DNA of 64,000 nt from Chryseobacterium shigense (lineage in GTDB: Bacteria; Bacteroidota; Bacteroidia; Flavobacteriales; Weeksellaceae), in the NCBI RefSeq assembly GCF_900156575.1, contig NZ_FTNY01000001.1, positions 62,001 to 126,000 on the forward strand, read 5' to 3'. Of this stretch, positions 9,417-18,117 are shown in pieces. Every line of letters starts with the position of its first letter. The first letter of the stretch is position 1. The position numbers and the translations under genes are program-made. A model generated the notes under the pieces. The model ran no database searches, was not told the DNA's origin, and saw only the letters and a program-made list of their open reading frames with translations.

Positions 9417-9836
9417 TTATCTCAATTCCTCATATTTCCAAATTCCAGAGATATTTAAGACGGTTAAACCCGGCTGTTTTTCTCCGTAACTAAATACGCA
9501 GACATATTTTGAATGACAGGACTCACAGTCGGTTCCAAAATAAAGCGTTGGTAAATCATTGACTGTTAATGCTCCAAAATGGAGCATTCTACCTGACGTT
9601 TCGGTAACTAATTTGTTGTGCAGCAATTCACTTTGAGATACTACTTTATCTTCATTATAAAGTTGAACAATGGGAAATCCTGATTCATAAGGCACTATTT
9701 CTATGGTGTTATGATGACCACAGTCACAACAGGTAAATTCTGTTGCTGCTGATCGCGAAATTTCATCATTGCTGAAAAAATTCTTAGCAATGGCAGCCTG
9801 TTTCAGGAGATGTATTTTTTTTGATATGGAGTACAT
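9417..9836 (-). CDS. small cysteine-rich protein; candidate immunity protein for the upstream TNT toxin
   Basis: A 139-residue protein I cannot assign to a named family. It carries two CxxC knuckles, CCDCGHH near residue 36 and CESCHSK near residue 103, which look like a zinc ribbon. There is no signal peptide, so it is probably cytoplasmic. It lies only 10 bp downstream of the TNT-domain gene and shares its terminator, so the two form a bicistronic unit. In other TNT systems the gene directly behind the toxin encodes an immunity factor. That role here is an inference from position only. Confidence 0.65.
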   Translation of the reverse strand: MYSISKKIHLLKQAAIAKNFFSNDEISRSAATEFTCCDCGHHNTIEIVPYESGFPIVQLYNEDKVVSQSELLHNKLVTETSGRMLHFGALTVNDLPTLYFGTDCESCHSKYVCVFSYGEKQPGLTVLNISGIWKYEELR

Positions 9837-9846
9837 GAGAATTTAT

Positions 9847-10563
9847 TTATTGCTGAATAACGGTGCCTGCTAAGTTATTATATTTTCCGCTAGGACTTTT
9901 TTTGATGGTGATTCTTACGTATCCTTCCTGAGCCAGTTTGTTCCAGGTCTTCTGGTAACCTGTTGCCACATCGATCGGGATTTTCCACATCGTCTGTTTG
10001 CCTCCGCCAGCTTGATTGAACCATGGAATGACATCGCCTACCTGAGATTTGAAAGGAAGTAAATTATTCAAAACATCTATTTCATAGTAAAAATCATACT
10101 TGATTTCAGCTTGATTTAAAGCTCTTTGAGAAAAAGTATAAACATATCCATTAATGATAGGGCTTGTGAAACTTCCGCCCAAAGTAGGAATTCCTGTTCC
10201 ATCATAGCTGCCGACGGCACCACTGTATCGGTCAAATTTTTGTCCGGCCTGAAATGAAACATCGTCATAAATGTTGTATCCACCGTTGGCAGGTGGCCAG
10301 CCGCCATTCAGGTTATTAGCGTTAAACAGCGCTTCCAGTTCGGTCCATTTTCCTAGTTTGTATAAATCAAATGCCTGATTTCTGATGGTTTGATTTATGG
10401 CTCCGGCAGGGTCATAGGTTAATGCAAATTCATCAGCATTTTTATAAAATACATGCGTAACGACTCCCGTTGAAGTGTTAATTTCTTCTTCTCTGTCCGA
10501 GCTACACGCTATTGACAAAGAAGCCATTGTGAAAAATAGAAAGTACTTAAATAAATGTTTCAT
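9847..10563 (-). CDS. lipoprotein with TNT-type NAD+ glycohydrolase domain
   Basis: A lipoprotein signal with lipobox LSIAC (Cys20) is followed by a helical segment (55-85) and a C-terminal domain (about 86-225) with the signatures of the tuberculosis necrotizing toxin family (TNT, DUF4237): GGWPPANGGY at 87-96, FDRYSGAVGSY at 110-120, IPTLGG at 125-130 and PWFNQAGGGKQ at 180-190. In the family the Arg and Tyr of the DRY..G.Y motif and the Gln after GGG line the NAD+ site, and all are present. Predicted role: hydrolysis of NAD+, delivered to or displayed on the cell surface. The neighbour downstream may be the immunity gene. The domain call is good; activity and target are untested. Confidence 0.8.
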   Translation of the reverse strand: MKHLFKYFLFFTMASLSIACSSDREEEINTSTGVVTHVFYKNADEFALTYDPAGAINQTIRNQAFDLYKLGKWTELEALFNANNLNGGWPPANGGYNIYDDVSFQAGQKFDRYSGAVGSYDGTGIPTLGGSFTSPIINGYVYTFSQRALNQAEIKYDFYYEIDVLNNLLPFKSQVGDVIPWFNQAGGGKQTMWKIPIDVATGYQKTWNKLAQEGYVRITIKKSPSGKYNNLAGTVIQQ

Positions 10564-11146
10564 GGTAAAAAGTTTTAATGGTTATTATTGTTTTTTTTGA
10601 AGCAATTTGCTGATCATCTTTTTCTGAAAAATAATTCAGTCCGGTCATACTTATGGATAATGGATTGATTAATTAAAAGATACTGTACGGTATCATTCGA
10701 TTGAGCTGCGTTTTTTTTCGATAGAAACACCAGGTCTATACATTAACGAATTGGTATTAAAGATGAGATGGAAATAAACGGATGCATTATCACCGACAAG
10801 AAAATTCAGTTTCAGAAATTCCTTTAAATAAGCTGGTTCAACGGTACAGCAGAAGTCTAATTTTGAGCGATAAAATTAAATTAAAAAACTCAAATAATAG
10901 AGAATTTTATAAAATAAAATATTATGAATATTTAAAATGTATTAATAGGTGTTTTTTAACGATAAATGTTTATTTATTACTAATTATTTTACGGGAAAGC
11001 TAAACAATAATGTTGAGGGCTACTTTAGTTGTACTTTATCTTGTTTTCTGGTTATTAAACCCATTTTTTGTACCATTTGCATTGTTTGTGACTTACAAAA
11101 AAGACCGCTCAGGTGTTGAACGGTCTTTCAGATTATAAATAAGTGG
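10564..11146. other. 583-bp gap upstream of the TNT gene; mostly unassigned
   Basis: Very AT-rich. It contains an imperfect palindrome GATACTGTACGGTATC (10679-10694) that could be an operator for the TNT gene, and the terminator of the metalloprotease gene at its right end. Forward ORFs here (73 and 42 codons) lack family signals or a promoter and are not called. Confidence 0.4.
11093..11128 (-). terminator. terminator of first metalloprotease gene
   Basis: Stem AAAGACCG / CGGTCTTT (11100-11107 and 11121-11128) with further TCA/TGA pairing in the loop; six T follow on the reverse strand. Confidence 0.8.
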
Positions 11147-13384
11147 TTAATTTTTTATGAATCTCTTGGTAGTGTCTCCAATTTGAATCACATAAGCTCC
11201 TTTGACAAGGTTGCTTACATTGACGCTTCCTCTTTCGAGTTTTCCTGAGCTGATTAGTTTTCCGGCCATATCGAAAATCTTATAATCTTCGGATGTTGTG
11301 TTGGAAATGTTTAGCAGATCTTTTACCGGATTAGGATATACTTTAATATCAGTAATGACCTCTTTAGAGTCCTGAATTGCTTTTCCGGCACTTGCATTGA
11401 CTGTAATATTGGCATTGTTGATGTCAAAAAAGATATGATTCGATCCTTTGACCATGATTCTCCCTGTTGTTGTTGATACATTTGGAATCGTTACAGCCTG
11501 TGATCCGTCATTAGGCGTTCCGGCAAGAAGAGTAGTCCAGGTGGTTCCGTTGTTGGCAGACCAAAGAATATCTACGTTAGCTGCATTGATACCATTGGAG
11601 GTGGTACCTGCCACATTCCAGTTTACAGTCTGGGAACTTCCGCCAGTATAAGAAACGGCTGTATTTTGGGTTGTGATATTAAAAGGTCCGGCTGCGCTGC
11701 TGACTGTTATTTTAGCATCATCCGAATTATTTCCCGCTCCACCTACTTTGTTATCTCTTACGGTGAATCTGAAATTTAATGTTCTTGCAACAGAAGATAA
11801 AGCTTCGACATTGATTTCAGAACCTGCTGTAGTGGTAGCTCCGGCCAGGATTGAAGCCATTCTAGGGAAATATCTTACCGGAGAAGTAGTAGGCGTCCAT
11901 GATCTGAAGGTAGGGCCTGCTGTTTTTGTAGCGGTTGCCGCAGAATTAGCTGCTGTTTGAGAGGAGGTTCCTTTGTCCATCTGCTCCCAGATATACGTAA
12001 GTGAATCTCCGTTTGCATCAGTCCCTGATCCGGTTAGCATAAAGGGAGTGCTTTTAGGAATGGTATAGTCAAGTCCTGCATTAGCTGTTGGGATGGAGTT
12101 TCCTGTACCGGTATTTGCAGAGCAGGTTTTTGATTTGATATTATTAGTGATTTGCTCAATGCTTATCGCATGAAAGAAAGCATCCGAATTGGGCTGAATG
12201 TCATAGCCGGTAATTCCGGCATATCCCATGATCGTAGATCCTGAACCGGGTTCAATAGGCTGCAGTCCACTTTGAGTAGTGTAAGACCATGTATGGTTTC
12301 CTCCAAACTGATGTCCCATCTCATGGGCTACGTAATCAATATCAAAAGTATCTCCGGAAGGAACTCCATTACCTGGAGAAGTGTATCCGCTTCCTTTATA
12401 GTTGTTGGGGTATTTTACTCCGCCCTGTGTTGTATAAGACGTGTCATTGCTGCATAAACAACCAATACAGCCTGCATTACCACCGCCGCCGTCTCTGCCG
12501 AATACGTGGCCTATATCAAAATTTGCATTTCCTATTGTTGAGTTCAAAGTCTGCATCAGTTCATAGCTCCAGTTCTCTTTTTGTGAAGATGCTGAGTAAG
12601 GATCGGTAGACGCGTTGGTGTAAATCACAGCGTCATTATTGGAAATAAGCACCATTCTTGCTGCAAAATCATTTTCAAAAACACCGTTTACGCGGGTCAT
12701 TGTATTATTCATCGCTGCTAAGGCCTGTGCTTTTGTGCCTCCGAAATAAGAAGTATATTCTCCTGTACAGGAAAGCGCCAGCCTGAAAGTTCGCAATGTA
12801 GAATCATTGGCATTTTTAGCGGCAATAGCTTTGGAAGTTCCTTTTTGTGCTGCATCAAGGACCTTACATTCAAATTTGTTTAAGCTTTCTTTTCGATCTG
12901 ACTTTTTGTAAACAACATAAGTAGAGAGATCTTTGGTGTAAGGTTCAATGAAAACAGCGGATTTATCACCATAAATTTCCATAGATGACAGTCCCAATGA
13001 AGAAACACTGAAATACACTGTTGAGCTTGAACCCTCTAATCCTTGACCCATATAGGATTTAATATCAGGATATTTTGCAGCGAGCTCAGGTTCAAAATTA
13101 GGATTTTCCGCTACTTTAAAATTTTCCATTTCCCCTTCAGCATTAGGAAAGGAAATAATGATTTGTGATTTTTGTCCTGCAATCAATCTTTTGGGGGCTG
13201 CTGACAGTACATTCTTTAATCCGGTGAGGTCAAGGCTGAAAATTTTCGGGTTGTTAATGTCAGTTTTGTTATCCAGTACTTCATCAGATTTTCTTTGCGA
13301 AGTAGGGGACCATAAGCGGTCGGTTTGTGCGAAAGTGATGCCTGTGATCATAAGCATCCCGATCATCAATAGTTGTTTTTTCAT
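11147..13384 (-). CDS. T9SS-exported zinc metalloprotease (reprolysin-like), paralogue 1
   Basis: A secreted peptidase of 745 residues. In order: signal peptide MKKQLLMIGMLMITGITFAQ, a propeptide-like region, a metzincin catalytic domain with HEMGHQFGGNH (HExxHxxGxxH zinc site) and a GSTIMGY Met-turn, a PKD/Ig-like beta region, and a C-terminal type A T9SS sorting domain (VYPNPVKDLLNIS ... YVIQIGDTTKRFIKN). The start was set at 13384: the longer frame would begin upstream of the TAAATTTG promoter box. It is a close paralogue of the next gene. It probably degrades extracellular protein and is exported by T9SS then processed at the C-terminus. Confidence 0.9.
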   Translation of the reverse strand: MKKQLLMIGMLMITGITFAQTDRLWSPTSQRKSDEVLDNKTDINNPKIFSLDLTGLKNVLSAAPKRLIAGQKSQIIISFPNAEGEMENFKVAENPNFEPELAAKYPDIKSYMGQGLEGSSSTVYFSVSSLGLSSMEIYGDKSAVFIEPYTKDLSTYVVYKKSDRKESLNKFECKVLDAAQKGTSKAIAAKNANDSTLRTFRLALSCTGEYTSYFGGTKAQALAAMNNTMTRVNGVFENDFAARMVLISNNDAVIYTNASTDPYSASSQKENWSYELMQTLNSTIGNANFDIGHVFGRDGGGGNAGCIGCLCSNDTSYTTQGGVKYPNNYKGSGYTSPGNGVPSGDTFDIDYVAHEMGHQFGGNHTWSYTTQSGLQPIEPGSGSTIMGYAGITGYDIQPNSDAFFHAISIEQITNNIKSKTCSANTGTGNSIPTANAGLDYTIPKSTPFMLTGSGTDANGDSLTYIWEQMDKGTSSQTAANSAATATKTAGPTFRSWTPTTSPVRYFPRMASILAGATTTAGSEINVEALSSVARTLNFRFTVRDNKVGGAGNNSDDAKITVSSAAGPFNITTQNTAVSYTGGSSQTVNWNVAGTTSNGINAANVDILWSANNGTTWTTLLAGTPNDGSQAVTIPNVSTTTGRIMVKGSNHIFFDINNANITVNASAGKAIQDSKEVITDIKVYPNPVKDLLNISNTTSEDYKIFDMAGKLISSGKLERGSVNVSNLVKGAYVIQIGDTTKRFIKN

Positions 13385-13407
13385 GTGAATATTTTGTTTG
13401 TCAATTC

Positions 13408-13415
13408 CAAATTTA
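13408..13415 (-). promoter_or_regulatory. -7 box (TAAATTTG) of metalloprotease 1
   Basis: Reverse-strand match to TAnnTTTG, 24 bp before the ATG at 13384; it decides between this start and one 78 bp further upstream. Confidence 0.5.
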
Positions 13416-13561
13416 GTGAATAAAATACTACAGAAATCGCTCATTAGTAACATTTTAAGCAAGCGTAAATTAAATTTATTGATTGTATGTTGAATAATAA
13501 TGTGATTTTTATTTTTTCGAAAAAATTAAATACAATATGATGTAAAAGGTTAAAAAAATTC

Positions 13562-13593
13562 AAAAAAAATACTGCCTTTTTTGAGGCAGTATT
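13562..13593 (-). terminator. terminator of second metalloprotease gene
   Basis: Perfect stem AATACTGCC / GGCAGTATT (13568-13576 and 13585-13593), 8-nt loop, then eight T on the reverse strand. Confidence 0.88.
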
Positions 13594-13614
13594 GAATAAA
13601 TAGGTCTGAGGTTA

Positions 13615-16545
13615 TTAGTTTTTAATGAATCTCTTGCCAGCTTCTCCGATTTGGATCATATAAGCTCCTTTGATAAGTCCGCTTACATTTACGCTGCCTC
13701 TGTCTAGTTTTCCTGAATTAATTAGTTTTCCACCCATGTCGAAGATTTTATACTCTTCAGAGGTCGTATTTGAAATATATAATACATCTCTTGCTGGATT
13801 TGGATATACTCTGAGATCAGTGATTAAATCTTTGATCTCAGATGATGATACTCCTCTTCCTGAAGAAACGATATTCAGTGTGTAGTCCTCAACCTGGCCA
13901 TATGTGTACGCTTCACAGGAAGAAGTAGGAACAGAGCTGTACTTCATCATGACTCTCATTCTTGTAGATCCCACTGTTGCCGTCGCAGGAATAGTAATGC
14001 TTCCCGTTACAGGAGTTGTAGTAGAGCCAGCTTTAGACCACGCCAATTCTCCACTGTCTGTAAAATCGCCATCACCGTTATAGTCAATATAGACAGCGTA
14101 CGCTTCACTGTATACTGTTGAAGTCCATGCTGGAGTTACTGAGATCGTGTAAGCACTTCCTCTTGTTACGTTAGTAGAAACAGAGGTGAAGTTTTCGTAT
14201 CCTGCAGTTCCTGTTGAAGTATTGTTAATGGTTCCGAATTTTACGTTTCCGATTCTTTCATCAGCGGTATTGCTTGCTGAAGAAGAACAGTAGGTCACTG
14301 TACCTCCGGAAAGGGTAGTAACACTCACGGTGTTGCTTGAAGGCGATGCGTTTCCTGCTGCATCTTTAGATTTTACAGTAAAGCTGTATGTAGTTGCAGG
14401 GGTTAAGCTTGTTACGGTATAAGTGGCAGATGCCGTATTGCCGATCAGAGCTCCGTTCATATATACATCATAGCCTGTAACGCCTACATTGTCAGTGGCT
14501 CCGCTCCAGGAAAGGTTGGTTGTTGTAGCGGTAGTTCCTGATGCAGCAAGGGTAGGAGCTGTAGGGGCTACTGTGTCTGTTCCTGAACCTGCATTAACGG
14601 TAATATTAGCATTATTAACATCAAAGAAGATATGATTGGAACCTTTGACCATAATTCTTCCTGTTGTAGTAGATGAATTAGGAATTGTTACCGCCTGAGT
14701 TCCATCGTTTGGAGTTCCTGCAAGAAGGGTAGTCCATGTATTTCCGCTATCTGTAGACCAAAGGATGTCTACATTGGCAGCATTCACCCCGTTGGCAGTA
14801 GTTCCCGCTACATTCCAGGTAACGGTTTGTGAGCTTCCTCCTGCATAGGATATCGCTGAATTCTGTGAAGATACGCTGAATGGTCCTGCAGTTCCGTTCA
14901 CTGTGATCAGAGCGTCATCAGAATTATTTCCTGAGCCTCCGGCTCTGTTGTCACGAACGGTAAATCTGAAATTTAATGATCTTGCAACATTGGACAAAGC
15001 TTCTACGGTGATTTCTGAACCTGCAGTTGTGGTAGCTCCTGTTAATATAGAAGCCATTCTCGGGAAATATCTTGTTGGAGAAGTTACAGGGGTCCATGAT
15101 CTGAAAGTAGGACCGGTTGCTTTTGTAGCACTTGCGGCAGAACTGGCTCCGGTCTGAGAAGATGAAGCATTATCCATCTGCTCCCAGATATACGTTAATG
15201 AATCTCCGTTAGCATCAGTTCCGGTTCCGGTTAACATGAATGGAGTGCCTTTTGGAATCGTGTAGTCAAGACCGGCATTAGCGGTAGGAATGGCATTTCC
15301 TGTAGAAGTGCTTACCGGGCATGTTTTAGCTTTGATATTGTTGGTAATCTGCTGAATGCTTATTGCATGGAAAAAAGCGTCAGAATGCGGTTGGATATCC
15401 TGAGCGGTAATCCCTGCATAGCCCATAATGGTTGATCCTGATCCAGGTTCCATATTAGCGCCGGTTCCTTCATTGCTGTGAGAGAAAGTGTGATTTCCTC
15501 CAAACTGATGGCCCATTTCGTGGGCTACATAATCGATGTCGAAGTTATCACCTGAAGGAATAGCATCTGCCGGAGAAGTGTAGCCGCTCCCTTTTGAGCC
15601 GTTGGTACAGATACATCCGATACACCCTGCATTTCCGCCACCTCCTGAGGCTCCGAATAAGTGTCCGATGTCATAATTCGCCTCCCCGATTACTGAAGTC
15701 AGGGTGCTTTGAAGCTGGGAATTCCAGCTGCTCATTCCTGACGCTGCAGAATATGGATCTGTAGAAGCATTCGTATAAATAACAGCGTCATTATTGGCGA
15801 TAAGAACCATTCTGGCTGCGAAATCTTTTTCAAAAACACCATTGACACGCGTCATGGTGTTATTAATTGCAGCCAATGCATTGGCTTTGGTTCCTCCAAA
15901 ATAGACGGTATATTCTCCTGTTGTTGACAATGCCAGTCTGAATGTTCTTAATTTCGCATCATCGGCATTAGGTCTTGCCGCAATATTGGAATTGGAGACT
16001 CCTTTTTGAGCTACGTCGATAACGGTACACTCGAATTTGTTGAGGTTGTCTTTTTTATCAGATTTTTTATAGACCACGTAAGAAGAAAGGTCTTTAGTAT
16101 AGGGTTCTATGAAAACGGCTGATTTGTCGCCGTAGATTTCCATAGAAGACAGTCCAAGTGAAGAAATGCTGAAATAGACTGTTGAGTTGGGATCATTAAG
16201 GCCTTCGCCCACGTAAGATTTGATATCCGGATATTTCGCGGCAAGTTGAGGGTCAAAGTTTGAATTTTCTCTTACTTTAAAATTTTCCATCTTTCCTTCA
16301 GAATTAGGGAAAGAAATAATGGTTTCTGATTTTTCTCCCGCGGCAAGTCTTTTGGGAGCTTTGGCAAGGACGTTTTTTAATCCTGCAAAATCCAAGCTGT
16401 AAATCTTTGGATTATTGATTTGAGTTTTATTTTCAAAAATGTCTGAAGGTGCTTTTTTTGAACCTTCGCTCCAGAGACGGTCAGTCTGCGCGAAAGAAAT
16501 GCCCGTTATAAGAAGCATTCCAATCATGGATAATTGTTTTTTCAT
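13615..16545 (-). CDS. T9SS-exported zinc metalloprotease (reprolysin-like), paralogue 2 with FN3 and GEVED domains
   Basis: A 976-residue paralogue of the preceding protease. It has the signal peptide MKKQLSMIGMLLITGISFAQ, the HEMGHQFGGNH zinc site and GSTIMGY Met-turn, and the same beta-rich region. Between that region and the sorting domain it carries extra modules absent from paralogue 1: a fibronectin type III domain (APTAPTLAASG ... SPSSNTVSVTT) and a GEVED domain (YCSSSASNTADERIG ... YGQVEDYTLNI, with the YIDYNGDGDF strand). It ends in a type A T9SS signal (VYPNPARDVLYIS ... RFIKN). GEVED and FN3 domains may bind carbohydrate or substrate. The start at 16545 follows a TAGCTTTG box. Confidence 0.9.
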   Translation of the reverse strand: MKKQLSMIGMLLITGISFAQTDRLWSEGSKKAPSDIFENKTQINNPKIYSLDFAGLKNVLAKAPKRLAAGEKSETIISFPNSEGKMENFKVRENSNFDPQLAAKYPDIKSYVGEGLNDPNSTVYFSISSLGLSSMEIYGDKSAVFIEPYTKDLSSYVVYKKSDKKDNLNKFECTVIDVAQKGVSNSNIAARPNADDAKLRTFRLALSTTGEYTVYFGGTKANALAAINNTMTRVNGVFEKDFAARMVLIANNDAVIYTNASTDPYSAASGMSSWNSQLQSTLTSVIGEANYDIGHLFGASGGGGNAGCIGCICTNGSKGSGYTSPADAIPSGDNFDIDYVAHEMGHQFGGNHTFSHSNEGTGANMEPGSGSTIMGYAGITAQDIQPHSDAFFHAISIQQITNNIKAKTCPVSTSTGNAIPTANAGLDYTIPKGTPFMLTGTGTDANGDSLTYIWEQMDNASSSQTGASSAASATKATGPTFRSWTPVTSPTRYFPRMASILTGATTTAGSEITVEALSNVARSLNFRFTVRDNRAGGSGNNSDDALITVNGTAGPFSVSSQNSAISYAGGSSQTVTWNVAGTTANGVNAANVDILWSTDSGNTWTTLLAGTPNDGTQAVTIPNSSTTTGRIMVKGSNHIFFDVNNANITVNAGSGTDTVAPTAPTLAASGTTATTTNLSWSGATDNVGVTGYDVYMNGALIGNTASATYTVTSLTPATTYSFTVKSKDAAGNASPSSNTVSVTTLSGGTVTYCSSSASNTADERIGNVKFGTINNTSTGTAGYENFTSVSTNVTRGSAYTISVTPAWTSTVYSEAYAVYIDYNGDGDFTDSGELAWSKAGSTTTPVTGSITIPATATVGSTRMRVMMKYSSVPTSSCEAYTYGQVEDYTLNIVSSGRGVSSSEIKDLITDLRVYPNPARDVLYISNTTSEEYKIFDMGGKLINSGKLDRGSVNVSGLIKGAYMIQIGEAGKRFIKN

Positions 16546-16574
16546 AAGAATTATTTGTTTTGATTGTGGAATAT

Positions 16575-16582
16575 CAAAGCTA
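16575..16582 (-). promoter_or_regulatory. -7 box (TAGCTTTG) of metalloprotease 2
   Basis: Reverse-strand TAnnTTTG match 30 bp upstream of the MKKQL start. The longer reading frame extends upstream through this box, so the MKKQL methionine is preferred. Confidence 0.5.
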
Positions 16583-16687
16583 ATAAAAATTATATTACGA
16601 AAAACAAAATTAATTAAGAAAAATTTAGAGTATACATTTAATATATTATGCAATACATTGAATATAGTTGAATAATGCATTGTCTCA

Positions 16688-16725
16688 AAAAAAGAAAATA
16701 GCATACGCAAAATACGTATGCTATT
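16688..16725 (-). terminator. terminator of acyl-CoA dehydrogenase gene
   Basis: Perfect 11-bp stem AATAGCATACG / CGTATGCTATT (16697-16707 and 16715-16725) with T-rich tail on the reverse strand. Confidence 0.8.
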
Positions 16726-16784
16726 CCTTTATTGATAGAATAATTCTCTATTTGATTTGATGATCAGAATTAAAAAATGATCAA

Positions 16785-17924
16785 TTATTTTGTAATATCT
16801 CTTCCGATCACCATTCTCTGGATTTCTGAAGTTCCTTCACCAATGGTACATAATTTAGAATCTCTGTAGAATTTCTCAGCAGGGAAGTCCTTTGTGTATC
16901 CGTAACCTCCGAAGATCTGAACCGCATTGTTGGAAATTCTCACACAGGCTTCAGAAGCATACAATTTCGCCATTGCACCTTCTTTAGTCATTTTTTGCTT
17001 TGCATTTTTCAATGTTGAAGCTCTTTGGATCAGAAGTTCAGCAGCATCAATTTCAGTGGCCATATCAGCAAGCATAAAGTTGATAGCCTGGAATTCAGCA
17101 ATGGCTTTTCCAAACTGATGTCTTTCTTTAGCATATTTTAAAGCGGCTTTATAAGCTCCTCTTGCCGTACCTAAACTTAAGGCAGCGATAGAAATTCTAC
17201 CACCATCCAGGATTTTCATTGCCTGCTTGAATCCTTCTCCTACTTCTCCCAAACGGTGAGAATCCGGTACACGTACGCTGTCAAAAATAAGCTCAGCAGT
17301 CTCAGATGCACGCATTCCCAGTTTATTTTCTTTTTTTCCTGACGAAAAGCCCGGCATTCCTTTTTCCAGAACAAAAGCTGTAGAGTTGTTTTTGGCTCCT
17401 ATTTCCCCTGTTCTTGTCATTACTACCGCGATATCTCCTGAGATAGCGTGAGTAATGAAGTTTTTAGCTCCATTGATAATCCATTCGTCACCATCTTTTA
17501 CAGCGGTGGTAGACATGCCTCCTGAATCAGAACCTGTATTGTGCTCTGTAAGTCCCCATGCGCCGATTACCTTTCCTGAAGCAAGTTGTGGAAGCCATTT
17601 GTTTCTCTGCTCTTCATTTCCAAACTCATAAATATGATTGGTACAAAGCGAGTTGTGTGCTGCCACAGAAAGACCAATAGACGGGTCTACCTGAGAGATC
17701 TCATCCAGAATAGTAACATACTCATGATAGCCTAAACCTGAACCTCCGTACTGCTCAGGAACCACAATTCCCATAAATCCCATTTCTCCTAACTGGTGAA
17801 ATAAGTCTTTTGGAAACGTCTGGCTCTCGTCCCACTCCATAATATTCGGTCTGATGTTTTTCTCAGCAAATTCTCTTGCTGTCTCCGCTATCATTTTAAT
17901 GTTGTCAATAGTCTCTGTGTTCAT
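16785..17924 (-). CDS. acyl-CoA dehydrogenase
   Basis: FAD-dependent enzyme that introduces the alpha,beta double bond into acyl-CoA. The three ACAD regions are all present: N-terminal helical, middle beta domain (GAWGLTEHNTGSDSGG, MRASETAELIFD) and C-terminal helical (QIFGGYGYTKDFPAEKFYRD). The catalytic base should be the Glu in IGEGTSEIQR. Length of 379 residues is standard for a short/branched-chain or butyryl-type enzyme, but chain-length specificity cannot be read. The ATG at 17924 was chosen because the upstream in-frame ATG (17948) lies inside the -7 box. Single-gene unit. Confidence 0.93.
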   Translation of the reverse strand: MNTETIDNIKMIAETAREFAEKNIRPNIMEWDESQTFPKDLFHQLGEMGFMGIVVPEQYGGSGLGYHEYVTILDEISQVDPSIGLSVAAHNSLCTNHIYEFGNEEQRNKWLPQLASGKVIGAWGLTEHNTGSDSGGMSTTAVKDGDEWIINGAKNFITHAISGDIAVVMTRTGEIGAKNNSTAFVLEKGMPGFSSGKKENKLGMRASETAELIFDSVRVPDSHRLGEVGEGFKQAMKILDGGRISIAALSLGTARGAYKAALKYAKERHQFGKAIAEFQAINFMLADMATEIDAAELLIQRASTLKNAKQKMTKEGAMAKLYASEACVRISNNAVQIFGGYGYTKDFPAEKFYRDSKLCTIGEGTSEIQRMVIGRDITK

Positions 17925-17945
17925 ATAAATAAAATAGTTAGTTCC

Positions 17946-17974
17946 CAAAGATAATTAAATTGACGGAAAGCCAA
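17946..17974 (-). promoter_or_regulatory. promoter of acyl-CoA dehydrogenase gene (TTG-N18-TATCTTTG)
   Basis: -7 box TATCTTTG at 17953-17946 with a TTG at 17974-17972, spacing 18 bp: close to the Bacteroidota pattern TTG-N19-TAnnTTTG. Predicted leader about 16 nt. Confidence 0.6.
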
Positions 17975-18117
17975 AAATAATTATTTAGCTCATCATATCT
18001 CATACGCAATATTGTAACAATCAATTTTTTATATTTTGTTAATTAATGATTTTTTAATAAATTTTACAGAACTTTAAGTATTTTAATTTACTATTTTAGC
18101 CTCCCAATTTTTAAGGA

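Noticed and set aside
10782..11003. Forward 73-codon ORF upstream of the TNT gene
   Set aside because: AT-rich, odd composition, no promoter and no family signal; likely chance.
11010..11138. Forward 42-codon ORF encoding a hydrophobic peptide
   Set aside because: Its last third is the terminator hairpin of the reverse-strand metalloprotease gene, there is no -7 box, and nothing similar is known to me.
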